Notes: a model not told the origin generated them from the sequence alone. 64,000 nucleotides of DNA from Rhizophlyctis rosea (GCA_027596075.1 JADGJC010000089.1:62564-126563), one strand, 5' to 3'. Positions 27,721 through 40,857 are shown, counted from the first letter of the stretch. Program-made: numbers and translations.

Positions 27721-30700
27721 CTAAACCTCCACCTCACTAACGACCACCCCAACAAACAACCCACTCGTCCAATCCGGCACAACCTTCTCCACCCTCCCTA
27801 AAACCATCGCAGATCCCCACCTGTCACTCCACGTCCACGTCCTCCCAATCCTAACTTTACCCCCATTAGCACCCTCTAATCCCCTATTTACATCCACAAG
27901 CTCATGGAATCCGTCCCTTTCCAAGGCGTTCACTTGCAACTTGATCTTCTCCTTGCCCCTAACCGAAAGCTTCAACTCCCACGTCTCCGACCCGTACCCA
28001 GCAGCATGGCGGACAACGTATCGTTTCGCTTTGCTGTTTGCGCTCGCATTCGCGTTCTCGGTACCGTGCGCGTCGTCAGAGACGGTTTCTTCGAGGTAAG
28101 CACGTTCGTTGAGGTCCCAGTCGACTATTTCGGCGTGGAAGGAGAAGACGGTCCAGATGTGGTGTGGGTACTGGCAGCGAAGTGTGAAGCTTCGCACATC
28201 GGTTGTGGCGTCGTATGTTTCGTCGTGCACGCTCAGGATGGGCGCAGGGTCTGGTTGCGGCGTTGGAGCGGGGAGGTGGGTGAGGTTGAAGGAGTAGCTT
28301 TCGAGGAAGTGGCTGTGGAGATGCCGAGGGTGGTGGTTAATCATGACGCTTCTGGACAAATTCGCGACGCAACTTCGAGAAATTGGGATGCCCAAACATA
28401 CCTGAACGGGTAGATACTGGCCCAGTCTGCATCCGTTTCCCTCACAGACCGCTTGATGGCAGGAACACCCAACTCCTCCTCCACAGCCTTCAAAACCAAA
28501 GGCAAAAGCGCGGGGTCCGCCTGCGCGATCAACAACTCCCTGGTGTTCTTGGCAACATTCTCCTTATACTCTACAAAAAGACGCTGGAGCATGGCACAAG
28601 GAAGATGCAGTCAGGTCCAATGTGAACAACAGAAAAACACAACGGCAAAACCAGAAATGAACGCTTATCGGAACTGCTCACCTTGGGGTGCATAACATCA
28701 TAGACTTTTACAACATTGACAAACACCGTAACAGCCGCAACCGTCCCAATCACCAACCAACTAACCCACCGCTTAACCGTCCGCCTCTCCACCCGATGCA
28801 CCAACGGAATAACCAAATAACTCTGCAAAAAGCACAAAAAGCCCGTAATAGTCCCCACGATAATATCCACCGGCGTATCAGCGCCAATCCTCCCAGCAAC
28901 CGGGACAAAAAGACTCAACCCTCCCCAACTCAAAACCGTCGTGGCCCCAAAGGGCGTCAGAGCAACAATGTAGGCCAACCCGTTGATGTGCGGTGTGGGT
29001 TTAGGGCTGCGTTGGGTTGCGGCGGGGGTAGTAAGGATGTCAATTAGGTTGCCGAGGCACATGAATCCGACGTAGAGACTGAACAGGTAGGAAGAGCCGA
29101 GATGGAAGTAAGTGGTTAGGACGAGGAGAATGGTGAGAAGGAGTTGGAGAGAGCCAAAAACTAGGCGTTCCGCGTTTGCGTTGGATGAGTTGGCTGTGAT
29201 GGTTGGTGGGACGAAGGACCAGTCCTTTTTGGCCGCACCGTCAACAGGCACCGAATGATGGGGTGCTCGATAATTGACAAGGAACTGAACCCACATCATG
29301 GCTGTGATTACGGATGTCAGAAGTAGGTAAGCGAGGGTTTACATCACCAAGCAGGATTCATCAGGTGGTTACCTGCCACCGAAGCCGGACCGAACAGAGC
29401 AAATGGATACCTTTGCCAACATTATCAGTAATGTGTAGTACCGACGTATTACAGCCGACGTATTACAGCCACCTTTCTCACTCACCATTCAGCAGCAAAC
29501 CATGTCATAGGCTTCCCAGCCAAGAACAAGGCACCTCCAAGAACGACCGGAGCCAAAACGGCACCCACAAAACTCCAGAAAGTAGCCAAAAACGCCTTAG
29601 AGGCTTCCCAAGGGCCAACAGTCACCCTGTTGGTGTTGAGCAACAGCAACACCAAAGATACGACCGCGATCCCGTAGTGGAGCTTGAACGCGGTTGCCCA
29701 TGTGTAGTGTACAAAATAGATACCTACATAATTTCATCAGCATCCAGCTTGGCGCATGGGATATTGGAGGGACGTACCAAACAAGTCAAAGAAAATCATG
29801 TCCGCATCCGTCTTCAAATTGCTCAGATCAGCCTCGCTCAACAGGTATTCCAATAAGGCGTGGACATTGTCTCCGAAATGCTGGATGGCGCCCGTTTGGA
29901 TGGTTTCTTCGACGTCAAGCATGGTGTGGTACAAATAGCTGCATTGTGATGTGATCAATAACATGCGATTCATGAAGTCATGCCACCACCTGAAGTACCT
30001 GTTTTGATAGAATGCCATATCCAACGCCGCAACGTCCTTGCCATGTTCCAAGAACTGGCGATAGTCAGTGTCACTGAGGATCAGTCCGGAGCGGAAGATA
30101 TCGTTTGACTGTCAAGTTTTGTAAGGTCATAATGTGATAATCCACCCAACGATCTTCGTCCATTACTCACCACTACACTGCCATGCGGGTATGGGACATG
30201 CGAATAAGCCTTCACCATTTCCGGTGAGTTGGCCTGGAAGAGAATCTCTTTCCCGCTTTGGCCCATCGCTTCCAAGTTCAGCACAGCGCGAATACTATCT
30301 TTCCACGAATGCTGCGTGATGAACGCATGGCTAGCGTCGTTCAAGGACTCTTCAGCACCGTTCCACAATAATACTACAGCGTTTCTCAGAGGAGTATCCC
30401 GTTGCGACAGGATACGCGTCAGTTCAAGCATGATAGCAACACCAACCCCATCGTCTTAATGAAAATGAAGGTCAGTATGCTTCAAAACATCATGAGATCG
30501 ACATTGCCTTACCGGAAGCTCCTGGGCTAACCACCGTGGAATCGAAATGAGAGTTGAGCAGGATAGCATTCTTATTGCAAGCGTCGCCGCAAGAGATGCG
30601 CACGACGATGTTGGTAATGTTCGAATACGCTTTGATGACGGCTGTGGCATAATGGCGTCAGAGATATAGTTGCTTATCGCATAGCGAACGCACGCACTTT

Positions 30701-31317
30701 GACCCATCATATCAAAACGGTGAGATCCATCTGCAACCTGCACATCGATTTCTGAAGAATTGCAAATCTACTTTAGACCTTCGGATGGCGAGGCAAAGTA
30801 CTTCAAGCGTTGTGTATTGCATACCAAAGACGGGAATATTCAGATTGTTGACTGAAGCATTCCTGTACTCGTATAATTTGTCCAGGATGAAATCTTTGGT
30901 TTTTGCTTCTTGCTTTGTTCCCACGACGCGCAAACCTATATCGGTGAGGACGCGGACCGTCTTGCGAGCTTCTACTTCGGAAAACTATGGAAGCAACGCG
31001 TCATTGATGAGCAGGAATCTCCAAGGAATTGCCCTTCCTTGATAGGAAGGCAAAGAATGAGCGCATCGGACAAGCACACGTACAACTGGAATAGTTCCGT
31101 TGACATTGTAGCCGGTCTCGTTCACGGGAGCCACTTCGAAGTACTTGACTGTTGACCACCAGCCCATCGCCAGTGTATACCCGAGCAAGACCAGCCAAAA
31201 GAGCGCTCCGCCCTTGCGTGGTGGAGCGTAGGCAGTCTGGCCGTTGGCGTGAGGTAGATCTTCGTCATCGTGGTGGTCGTGCTTCGCCGGGCCTCGACGC
31301 CTTACTGTTGTCGACAT
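27721..31317 (-). CDS. ER/vacuolar M28 metallopeptidase (ERMP1/Pff1 type)
   Basis: A multi-exon gene for a polytopic membrane zinc aminopeptidase-like protein. The basic N-terminal tail (starting MSTTVRRRGPAKHD) leads to a signal-anchor helix (GALFWLVLLGYTLAMGWW), then a lumenal M28 domain: FSEVEARKTVRVLTDIG, SNITNIVVRISCG, LLNSHFDSTVVSPGASD with DGVGVAIML, VVLLWNGAEES and YHTMLDVEE. These supply the expected zinc-binding His, Asp, Glu and His and the catalytic Glu. Several transmembrane helices follow (28.7-29.7 kb) and a lumenal beta-rich C-terminal domain (27.72-28.36 kb). This is the layout of ER metallopeptidase 1 and of the yeast vacuolar membrane protease Pff1. Exon 1 is 31317-31084 and exon 2 starts at 30984. 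The other junctions were checked only by frame. A 14-bp tandem duplication (CCGACGTATTACAG) lies in an intron near 29,441. Confidence 0.85.
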
Positions 31318-32371
31318 GACCACCGCAAACCCTTTCGTGCTCGCTAGCGCTTGCAGCAATCAAAGAGGGTAGAAACTGCGTTCCAAGTGGAGCTTGCTGC
31401 TATCCACTGATAGTGTCTACCTATGAACAGCAGTGAGATCTGCACTTCAACTTTCAAGGCAAAAGCAAGGAGATCCCAGTCAAGTCAGTCGCGACCGGCG
31501 ACCCGCGAGCCCAGACAGTGATAAAAATAGGGTGCATTGGGGACCTTGGTGCTACCTGTCAAACATCTGTCACACATAAACACGGTCCAAAATGGCTGGA
31601 ACGCGTAGCACGTGGCGCATATGGCGTCAATCCAACAAAAAACCATGAATTGCGGGTGAATTCGCATATATAACACTCGGCTCATATTATACCCGGGTAG
31701 TATGCTGGAGATGCATTCCATTGTAACAGCACAGTTCAACATCCATCTTCTTCATCGTGACCATCACACGACCCTCATCACAGGAGACATGACATGAAAT
31801 CCTCGAGTGCCAGCAATGCGTTGCTGGGAGAAAACTGACAACAAGATGCTGCATTCAAAAGGTTAACACCTGTTAGAGCTTTGCTTTCAGGTGCTGGACC
31901 CCGCATCAGCGATGTATACATGTGCATAACTTTGCCCAACTTGGATATATTTTGGCAGGGAGTGTTGTTTCAACCACAGCCCAATTCCCAAGATATATCT
32001 GGTGGTGCTGTGCCTGCTTCGAATCAATAACAAATTACGCATTTTCAACAGCGGGTGCCAGTGCCAGCAACAAATATGAACTGTACTTACTGCATAATAC
32101 CTATGCCCGATGCCCATTGCCCACATTCCAATTGCATTGCTGCGCAAAACGATGGCGGCGCAGTCACTGTCAAACATAGATCATCCCCGCAATTGAAATT
32201 TGAGACTGATCAGCAGGCCAAAAACAGAGCGCGCCAAGTGGCGGACCAACAGTGACAGGCGGAAGGAGGCGAGGTCCCATCTTCTGCCTTCTTTTCCAAC
32301 CTTCCTTCCACCATCTCATCAACCCTTCTTATCAGTGAGACTCACCCACGTTCTTTGAAAAGCCCACAAAT
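31318..32371. promoter_or_regulatory. Divergent intergenic region between M28 peptidase and NZF-WWE-RING genes
   Basis: About 1.05 kb between two start codons pointing apart. It should hold both promoters. CT-rich DNA just before 32,372 (about 32,280-32,340) is leader-like. No gene is seen. Confidence 0.4.
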
Positions 32372-33243
32372 ATGACCGGTGCAGACCAAACCTGGAATTG
32401 CGATACCTGCACTTTCCTCAACAAAGGCGGGGAGATGTCGTGCAGCATGTGTTACTCGCCAAGAACTGCGGCAAAGGACTTACCCGTGGAGGTAAACAAT
32501 CTGAGCCATTTGAGCTGGTTAAGCACTTACTGCCCTCAAACAACGCCGGTATTCTGACACCTGCCACCCATCGCAGTGGCAATGGACTGCAGGCCCCTCC
32601 GACCCTTGGACTCCATACCCAGCCCCTCTCATCCTCGATATTGAAGCTGCCTACGCTGCGCGTCAACCAACGGTCGCCCTCAACAAGGGTGATTGGTTCG
32701 CACGCCAGAAAAACACCTATCATATCCGCTTCGACTATTCCGGCGCAAAACAACACCGCCAGGTGAATTCCAAATCTCACATGGAACGCAACGTCAGGCG
32801 CATTGCTGATGGTTAGTGTGTTTCTCGTGATGGCTGTTGTTATGGGGGCTTGCTGTCCTTCATCTGGAGAGCGGGTTGCTGGGCATACTCGCTGGATTTC
32901 ATGATCCTAGATTGTGAGGACAATGAGATCCATCATGATCGCAGTAGTAATCAACATGATCCATGACGCACCGCGCGAGCTGCACTCACTGACTGCCACA
33001 TCTCTTCCACTCTCACTCTCAAAAGACGACCCAACCCTTTTCCACCCCATCCTCCTCTCAGACCTCACCGCCTCAGACCGCTGCACAATCTGCCTCGACG
33101 ACTTTCACACCTCCCCAACACCGCCCACAACCGACCCCGTCCGCCTCCCACAATGCACCGGCCACCAATTCCACCGCACGTGCATCGCCCAATACGTCAA
33201 ACTCCGTGGTGAATGCCCGCTGTGCAAACAGGCTATCATCTGA
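32372..33243 (+). CDS. NZF-WWE-RING ubiquitin ligase candidate
   Basis: Three exons: 32372-32491, 32577-32811 and 32945-33243, all GT-AG and in frame, giving about 217 residues. Exon 1 encodes a RanBP2/NZF zinc finger (WNCDTCTFLN, CSMC). The Thr-Phe after the second Cys is the pair that contacts ubiquitin in NZF domains such as that of Npl4. Exon 2 encodes a WWE domain: WQWTAGPSDPWTPY, IEAAY, then HIRFDYSG and HMERNVRRI. WWE domains bind ADP-ribose chains or ubiquitination partners, as in RNF146 and Deltex. Exon 3 encodes a C-terminal RING-H2 finger (CTICLDDF, CTGHQFHRTC, CPLC). The combination suggests an E3 ligase that recognises ubiquitin and perhaps poly-ADP-ribose. This exact order is unusual; RNF146 has RING before WWE. 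Ligand binding is not shown. Confidence 0.75.
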
Positions 33244-33598
33244 ACGAAAAGGAAAGTGAATGTCGAAACCAGGTTGAGGAGGAGGTTGCAACACAGAGTT
33301 TTCGGAGAGTACGTTCTCGCCCATGCAAATGTTGTTGGTGGAAAAACCTGTTCGATCAAAAAGAAGGAAAGCGTGAAGCACAGCAACACCTTTAGCGCAA
33401 TACCATATGTGGGGCTTTACTGCGTTTGTAAATATGAAAAGTATGATACCCTGCCCTTGCATGCAAGAACTTGCCCGTTTGCAGCTAGATTCCGTTGCAT
33501 TCCCTCAACACCAGGACAACTACTGTACAAATTCGTATGTTACAAGATTAGGACCCTAATTTAGGATATGGTCAAAACCACAAAACAAAAAGCAAAAA
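33244..33598. other. Convergent intergenic region
   Basis: About 355 bp between two converging stops. It should hold both 3' UTRs. No gene is seen. Confidence 0.6.
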
Positions 33599-36500
33599 TT
33601 ATATATCATAACGAATGACCTGTCGGGTATCTTCCTTTACATCATCCCACGCCGGCCCCCTGTAACGCGGCGGCGGCGTCTCTTTAACTCCCCCATCAAT
33701 TTCCATCTGTGATAAACTTGCCGATCCCTGCACACCATTCTGCCGCACTTCCCGCCGCAATGGCGGATGTGCGTACGGCTGCGCCGGACCTTGCTGTTGT
33801 GGATACGCAGTTTCAATTCCACCTTGCCCCCCACCCCTCCCCCTCCCCCTCCCCCTCCCCCTTCCCCTTCCCCTTCCCCTCCCGCGCCCGTCATCCCCAC
33901 CTTCTCCCCGTCCCCACTTCCTCTCGCTGGTCCTGGGCGGCCGCGGGTCCCTCCCATTTGTGCCCAGCGACCGACTGACAAACGGCGATTCCGGCTCATT
34001 CGTGAACATGTCCAACTGCTTCTGAGTCAAGTGCACAAATTCACATTGCTGTGAAAGCGAATGAGAACAGAAAGGAGGTTTAATCAATCAATTATTGGTA
34101 GGCACCACCGCCCATCGCCATCCCTCCACACAAACCACGAAAGGCAAACACATAAGCTTCTTACCTGCTCAAACACACAATACCCCAACCTCCTAAAGTC
34201 ATGACAAAACCTCCACGGCAAAACAGACCTCGAATTCCTCATCTCCAACTTCATATTATCCGGCACGGGCGTAAACGTCCACGGAATTTGGTCCTCCGGC
34301 CCGGACCATTCAATGGGGACGTATTCCAACGACTTATCATGCGGGTGCACGCTGCCGGCGGGCGCAAACGCCTCGTGGAGATTGTAGATTAGGACGTCTT
34401 TTGGTAAGCGGGTATCAGGTGGGAGTGCGATGTGGATATCGAGTGTGGGTGATGAGGGGCGATGAGTGAGTAGGTATTTTCCCGGTGAAAGCCTGGAAGA
34501 GGTGCATGGTCAAAGACTGCATCGGAGAATTCAAAGTACGGGACAATTTCATGAACACTCACTGCCGTAGTTGACTGAAAGTCGCATGCAGAAGCTTGCT
34601 GAATGGTAGTGGCCTATATTGATGACGGTCAGCACTCATTGTCCCTCACTTGCGGACATGTGCAAAGCGCCAACGTACCATTGTCCATCAGGAATAATAT
34701 GCTGCATCCGCCTTCGCTCTACTCGCACCAAATGCGAACCAAGAGGGTCGATGCGACCTTTCAAAGAACAAAGACATGAGTCAAGAAGAATTGGCGACTT
34801 TGGCGTTGATCCCCTACCAAGCATTAGATGTGCCGTCCTCCGGATGCACGTATGTATCCACCATCTAGCCCTTTCCTCCTGCGTAATTTCCTCCAAGCCT
34901 TTCTCCGTTTGATACTCCAGCTTCGTCTTAATACCCACATACCGGCGCTGCTGAAATAGGTGAGTGCCATTGTCAACAAGTAAAAAAGATAAAGGAAGGG
35001 CACAACACCATACCCCACTATCAGCACCTCCATCCTGAATGTGCCCATCAAGCTTACACCTTATGAGGACATTCAACCGCCCAAACTTCCACACATCATA
35101 ACAAACGTTATCCGTGACCTTGTCTTTGAACTTCCACTTCGCAACGGGACCTCCGTCGTTTGACGGGGCGGTAGCGTCCATTTCATTCGGAGTCGCCTGT
35201 CCGTCCAGATGACTGAAATCCAGGGTCCCAGACCCACCATAATCCAGAAATATGTGCTTGAAGGCAGCGCTATAGAAGATCTGATTCTTCTCGCGGCTTG
35301 TAAGCTGTTGCTTTATCAACGGCTTATCGATAATGACGACTTTGCGGGTGCGTTCTGAAAGTACCCCAACGTAAGTAATATGTTTTCTCTGGGAAATTGG
35401 CAAATATTACAGTACCTTCCGACTGTATGGACCCCTTCACTTCACGGACGACGATAGGCAAATCAAGTTGGAGGCCGGGAGACGCTTGTAACGCCACGAT
35501 AGCAGACAGAGCACCGGATGATATCACAATGTCAACTTCATGCTGTAGGACGAGATCCGGCACGTATGGGTCTTCACTAACCGTATGCATAGGCTGCGAC
35601 AAGATCAAAAAGTCAATTAGTTGCCCCGCATCACAAGTTAATGACTTCAATCACATACCCGCTTCTTCCAACAGCGTGTGCCTGTAGCTGTGCTCTGTGG
35701 CTCGCCGAATACATCCAAATCAGGCGAAATAACTACAGGCTCGCGTACTGGCGGAACATCGAAACTGTAACATTGTCCCTATGCAATAGGTTAGTCAGGT
35801 ACACTTTTGCAACCTGTTGCACGGGCACAGCTTACCAATCTGAGGACCACCTTTTGATGTACTAATATCGGTTCATTCGGCCCAGGATTTGGTTGCGCAA
35901 GCAAAAAGCTGGAGTGCGGAATATATAGTCCCTGGTAATAGGAGTCAGCACATGCAAAACCTCAAGCGAAGTAAAGTGGCAACCCAGTACCGGATATTTG
36001 TTGAGCGCTCTGCGACGCCGAGATCGGAGATTCGTCTAGGATCTCAAGTGATGAGGATTCAACCCTTTCATGATAATGACTGACTACTGGTTTGCGCTCA
36101 CCTCAACTGCAGCCAGCACATCATGATGAACTCTCGTCAAATCCTTCCTTGTCATCGCATTCGCTGCTGCGTTACATTGAAGTGCCAAGCGGAATATTTC
36201 TTGTTCATGTAGCACACGAAGACGCATTTTCTGATATAATGGTGACGCTTTCTCCTAGGGGAATTATCAGATGCATAAGCTTCACAGTGTCAAAAGACGG
36301 AGCTTCATCGAGACACGTACCTTCTCCTGATTTCTCTTCTTGACACCCAAATACCAAGCATGCTCCTCCTGGCTAAGGCATGAAGCCGCATTCAATCCCC
36401 ATGGCGAATTGTGAATCCGCGCGACCATTACATCTCGCGCTTGCTCCGATTGAGTCGACGGTGTACTGCGTGATGCGGTGCTGCTCACCGATGGAGAAGG

Positions 36501-37773
36501 AGATCCACTATGTTGAGAGAAGCGCGGAAGTATTGTTGCCGTTTCGGTAGCATGGTTTGATGGTCTTGGATAGGTTGTGCGGGAAAGATCTGGCGTGGGT
36601 GGAGCTTCAACGGGTGGTGGTGATGCTGGCAATGTCTGCGTATGTGGGAAGGTGGCGGGTGGAATGAAAGGCGGTATCGTTACACCTGTATGTTCTGCAG
36701 CAGCGACAGTCGGCTGCTCGACAGAGCTCAGTTGTAGATTTCCAGGCGGCCAAGAAGCGTTGGCTTCTGTGAGCGGAGATGTGCACTGCGTGTGTATTGT
36801 GTTCTGACTGGGGATGGCGGCCGCTGCTTCGGCTAGAAGGGAAGGTACACTCCCTTCTTCAGACAGCCGACGCTTCTTTTGAAAACGAAGGGGAGCGTCG
36901 GAACACGTGGAAAGAATAGGAGCGGGTGATTGATGCGTTGCTCTGAACGATGCGGACGATGACGGCTTGTTCTTCGTTAGTGGAACGGTCTGCCGATGCA
37001 TCACCGTCCCCGATGCTTCTTCCACTTCTTCCTCCTCCTCGTCCATGAGATCAGTGGTTTCCTCTCCACGATTTCCACCAACCCCACTCGGAACCATGGA
37101 ACTTCGAGCTTCCCACATGATTTGAAATCGGTTGCCACTTTTCGAAAGGGAAAATTTGTTAAAGGCCTCCTCAGTAATGAATCTCTTGGCATCAGCAGCC
37201 TTTTGAACATGGCCCAATGATTGCCTAAACATCTAAATATGTCAGAAAGAGGAGACTGGCAGAAGCCAAGCGATTTTAGAACATTACTCACCGAAATGTG
37301 GACATTTCTATCGGAATCGTTGACAAACAAATAGCCTTTCGTGATTGAGGCAAATTGGCCGTCTCTAACGCTATCCCCTCCCACAATCCATTCGATATGG
37401 GCAAACCAGGTGCAACCAGTGAGTCCGGAATGAAGCTGTCACCCTGAAGCGTTGTTTGTCGCGTCTCGACCCTCCCACGGCCTGGGGCTCTTCGTTGGAG
37501 TGTTGCATTGCCTTTGGGGATGGGACACGGGCCAAGGATTGGAAGCAGCGCCGCGGCTCGAGCAGACAGCTCTTCGAAGCGCTGTAGCCACGACTCGTCA
37601 CTCCAATTTGGTGACGATGAAAACATTCCGGAATTTGCTGGGTCTGCCCCCGCGCCGATTTCGGTTGGAGAAGCGGGCGTGTCATCTTTTAACAAGGGCT
37701 GAGTTGGGGTCGAGTTCAACGCATGGAACTTGTCCGCCATACCTGGAGCACCTGCAGTTGCAGCTAAAGCCAT
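33599..37773 (-). CDS. Protein with ICE2/NARG2-like C-terminal domain (possible little elongation complex subunit 2)
   Basis: Multi-exon gene. The N-terminal half (37773-36300) is Ser/Pro-rich and disordered. A helical block follows (LSQEEHAWYLGVKKRNQEK, then KMRLRVLHEQEIFRLALQ). The C-terminal half includes VVIIDKPLIKQQLTSREKNQ, KTKLEYQTEKGLEEITQEER, WWIHTCIRR, a YLLTHRPSS-like beta strand and EYVPIEWSGPEDQIPWTF. This order matches my recollection of the NARG2_C domain of ICE2, the little elongation complex subunit that supports snRNA gene transcription by RNA polymerase II in animals. The tail ends in a GRG repeat, as in RNA-binding RGG proteins, and then ETRQ-type residues. The start could be the Met at 37773 or a second Met 11 codons later. 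If not ICE2, it is an unknown nuclear protein. Remote homology is the only support. Confidence 0.5.
33829..33895. repeat. Polypyrimidine tract encoding the GRG tail
   Basis: The plus strand is nearly all C and T in short CCCCCT/CCCCTT units. Read on the minus strand it encodes alternating Gly and Arg in the ICE2-like protein. It is slippage-prone and likely to vary in length. Confidence 0.85.
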
Positions 37774-38576
37774 TTGGGGGTGCTGTTACCGCGTGTAGGA
37801 TCGAACTGCTAGAACGAGCTCGGCAGACACACTGTAACAACAAAACACATATGTAAACAGGTCTCGTTCCGAATAACAGGAAGTTTCCACCGCTTGGCAA
37901 CTGTCACTAACCTAGCAACAACCAAGATCCATTAGCATGCTTATGACGAAAAGTAGGGAGGGGGCAAAATTGTGCGTTGGTGAGCCACCAGGGCCGGGAC
38001 AGACAGCCGAGAGCTATCAGGGACCCGAAGGTGGGTGTGCGCGGTGATAGATATTGCGTAGGTGGGGCGGCCCGATAGTACACGTGCACCTATAGGGAAT
38101 ACTATGCCGTTGAGCTGATGCTGAAGTGGACAAAACTGAGCCCTCCTTGAAGAGGTTGAAGTAGTTGAACTTCACCAGTCTGTTCACCGGGTCTGTTCAG
38201 CAGTCAGTCCACTAGTGCACCAGTCGAATGCATTACGCCCGAAACATGAAAGCGCAGCAGGAATGCCAAGCCACATCATTTAGCCTGAACAGCCGAACAG
38301 TTGATGGTAAATGTGGCTACAACAACAGGGCACTGTGTTTCGATGTTTGTTTACTTGTGGCTGCATATGCATGTCCAGCACAATGTCACCATCGGGTCGA
38401 GCTGAATTGAACTCCCGGACGTCAAAACTTGTAATATAAAGTAACACATTAGTAGTTCACGGGTGGTCTTAAACAATATCCGCCTTTGGAGGTTCCCTTT
38501 GGCAAAAGCCACCGCCTTGCTCTATCCTCTGCAGTAAAGCGGACCCTTAAACCAGAGTTCCCCGTGGTCAAAGACC
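37774..38576. promoter_or_regulatory. Divergent intergenic region between ICE2-like and site-2 protease genes
   Basis: About 800 bp between divergent starts. It should hold both promoters. Short open frames only; no named motif is convincing. Confidence 0.4.
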
Positions 38577-40857
38577 ATGGGCCTTTTGCAACTTGCTGCT
38601 TCCCTCGGACTGTTTTGGTCATTGATACACTTTGTCTTCGTGGCACTCAGAACTCACAAGGTGCTTGTCCGTTTTCTTTATGCCCTGGCGTTGCACTGTG
38701 CGCTGTATTTTACTCAGGTCCACAAATGTCAACAATACTTCTCTGACCGTGCAATATCCACTTCCATTGTCAGCCAGACGTATATTGTGACCTAACAGGC
38801 GCCGAATCATCCACTCGACGCCCACCGGCAACCTCCTCCAATTCACAGACTTTCCAACACCGAGTGGATCACTCATTTGGCTTTATCCGATTCACAACAA
38901 CCGCTTACAACAGTATATTTCAATCAGCCGGATCAACGCGTCCCCATATCTGGCAAACATGGTTTTCTGCCGGGGCATATTTTGGGCTGTTCGCCTTGGT
39001 CATGAGTGTATTGGTGCTCCTGGTCGCCGCACAACGGTTCATCGACGGGCTATGGTCATCACCCAGTCCATCAATACCGGATGACCTATCGCCCGATATG
39101 CTGCGGTACGATTTTCGTTCCAACAGCACGGTAAAATACTCCACAGGCCCCGCTTTGGCAGCTGCTGGTGGCAAACAATTCCTCGTGTCAATGGTAAGAC
39201 ATCATCCCAGTTGAAGCTTTTGCCTGTATGTATATATGCGACAGCATCAGGGCTGAAATATTCCTCATGCAAAGTTATTCATGACCCCGCATTAGATCCC
39301 TGGCGTCAATTTGCCCATTTCTGCTCTTGGATACTATCTATCGACTCTATTCTTGTCTGGAGTCATCCATGAATTGGGCCACGCTCTGGCCGCCGCATGG
39401 TATTTTGAAGCCCGCCGTGTTGAAAACTGTTCACCCTGAAGCCTAAAGATCAATTTTACAACAACAGCGCGCGAGTTCCAATCCACTCCTTTGGCATATT
39501 CCTCTACGCCCTCTACCCCGGCGCATTCGTAGCCCTCCATGATGAAACTCTCACCCTCCTCCCAGCATTCACCCGTCTCCGTATCATCTCTGCAGGTGTC
39601 TGGCACAACGCCGCCGTGGCACTACTATCATACGGTTTCCTGTTTTCGCTTCCGCTATGGGTTTTTTGGGGATATGCACGGCCTGAGACGGGGGTAATCG
39701 TGCTAGAGGTCATGGATCATTCACCATTATATGGACATCTTGGGAGAGGTGATGTGGTGACGCGTGTTGATGGGAGAAGTATCAACAGCAGTTTAAAGGG
39801 GTGGGAGAGTGTGTTGTTTGAGACTTTAGTGGATACCGAATCAATTCATGTTGGATTTTGTATCCCTCGGCAATTTCATGGTATGTGTCGATACTGGTCA
39901 AAAGAAAGCGCATCCAATCGGAGTCCAACTCATATCATGGTGCAGATCGACCTCTGTCATGTTGCAACGTTACTACTTCAAATCCACTTGGAGACCCGAC
40001 AAATCCGGACCAATGCTTCCAATCGAAAGACCCACCCCTCCCTCAGAATTCCAGTACTATAGCGATGGTAGGCATTGATTGATTGTCATAAATGGGACGT
40101 TCTCTTCCCTAAAACACAATCTGACTCCTCATACCACAGCCCACACAAACTTGCATACCCTTTCACATAGCAACAACCTATACCCGCTGCAAATCCCACC
40201 TCGACTGCTCCGAAACAGAACTATCCTTAAAATGCATGGAACCCTACATCCCCAACCCATTCATCCGCACATTGCAAATCCACTTCACACCGTCCACAGA
40301 ACGCACACCACTGAAGCCCCCTGGAGATAAAGACGTGATCTTTTTGGGTGATCCGCGGGAGGTCTGGGAGGCTGGTACGTTGTTGATGTTGAGTGTTTGG
40401 GCACATATTCAGTGATTAATAAAGTAAAACGCCAATTGATCGTGAACATATTGTTGTGCAGTGCACGTAGGATCTTTGATACCCCGGGCACGCGTTCTAC
40501 CCATATCGATACCTTACATCTTTGAACGCTTCCTCAAGTAAGTGGACCAGAAACAAACTGCGATTATCGTTGTTATCAAAGCTCACAACACAAACCGACC
40601 CTTGTGCATCGCACAGCTACCTCCTCTCATTTTCCCTCGCCCTAGCCTTCCTTAACATGGTCCCCGCCCATGGCCTAGACGGCCACCACGCCCTCTCCGC
40701 CGTTGCAGACCTTATCTTTCGCGGAAAGACCGCATTAGATATCAAAGCAGAACGGCGGAAAAAGCAGCTTGTGCGTATTGTGGCCTGGGGAGCAAATGGA
40801 CTGTTGGGCTTTGTGATGGTTGTTGGGGTATTGGGTGCTGTATGGAGTGGGGAGTGA
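38577..40857 (+). CDS. Site-2 intramembrane metalloprotease (MBTPS2-like, M50)
   Basis: Polytopic zinc protease of the S2P family, which cuts membrane-tethered transcription factors such as SREBP within the bilayer. The N-terminal helix ([19 protein letters not shown]) and a second helix near 38.97 kb ([15 protein letters not shown]) match human S2P topology. [15 protein letters not shown] leads to the active site [11 protein letters not shown], with HExxH encoded at 39368-39382. [20 protein letters not shown] and AGVWHN are S2P signatures. A PDZ-like region follows ([10 protein letters not shown]). The third ligand region reads HGLDGHHAL (Leu-Asp-Gly at 40676-40684), the counterpart of the family LDG/NPDG motif. 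The stop is at 40855-40857. The exon junctions at about 38.66-38.80 kb and at 39,419-39,470 are not fully resolved; the latter needs an unusual splice or a sequence error to keep frame. Confidence 0.88.
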
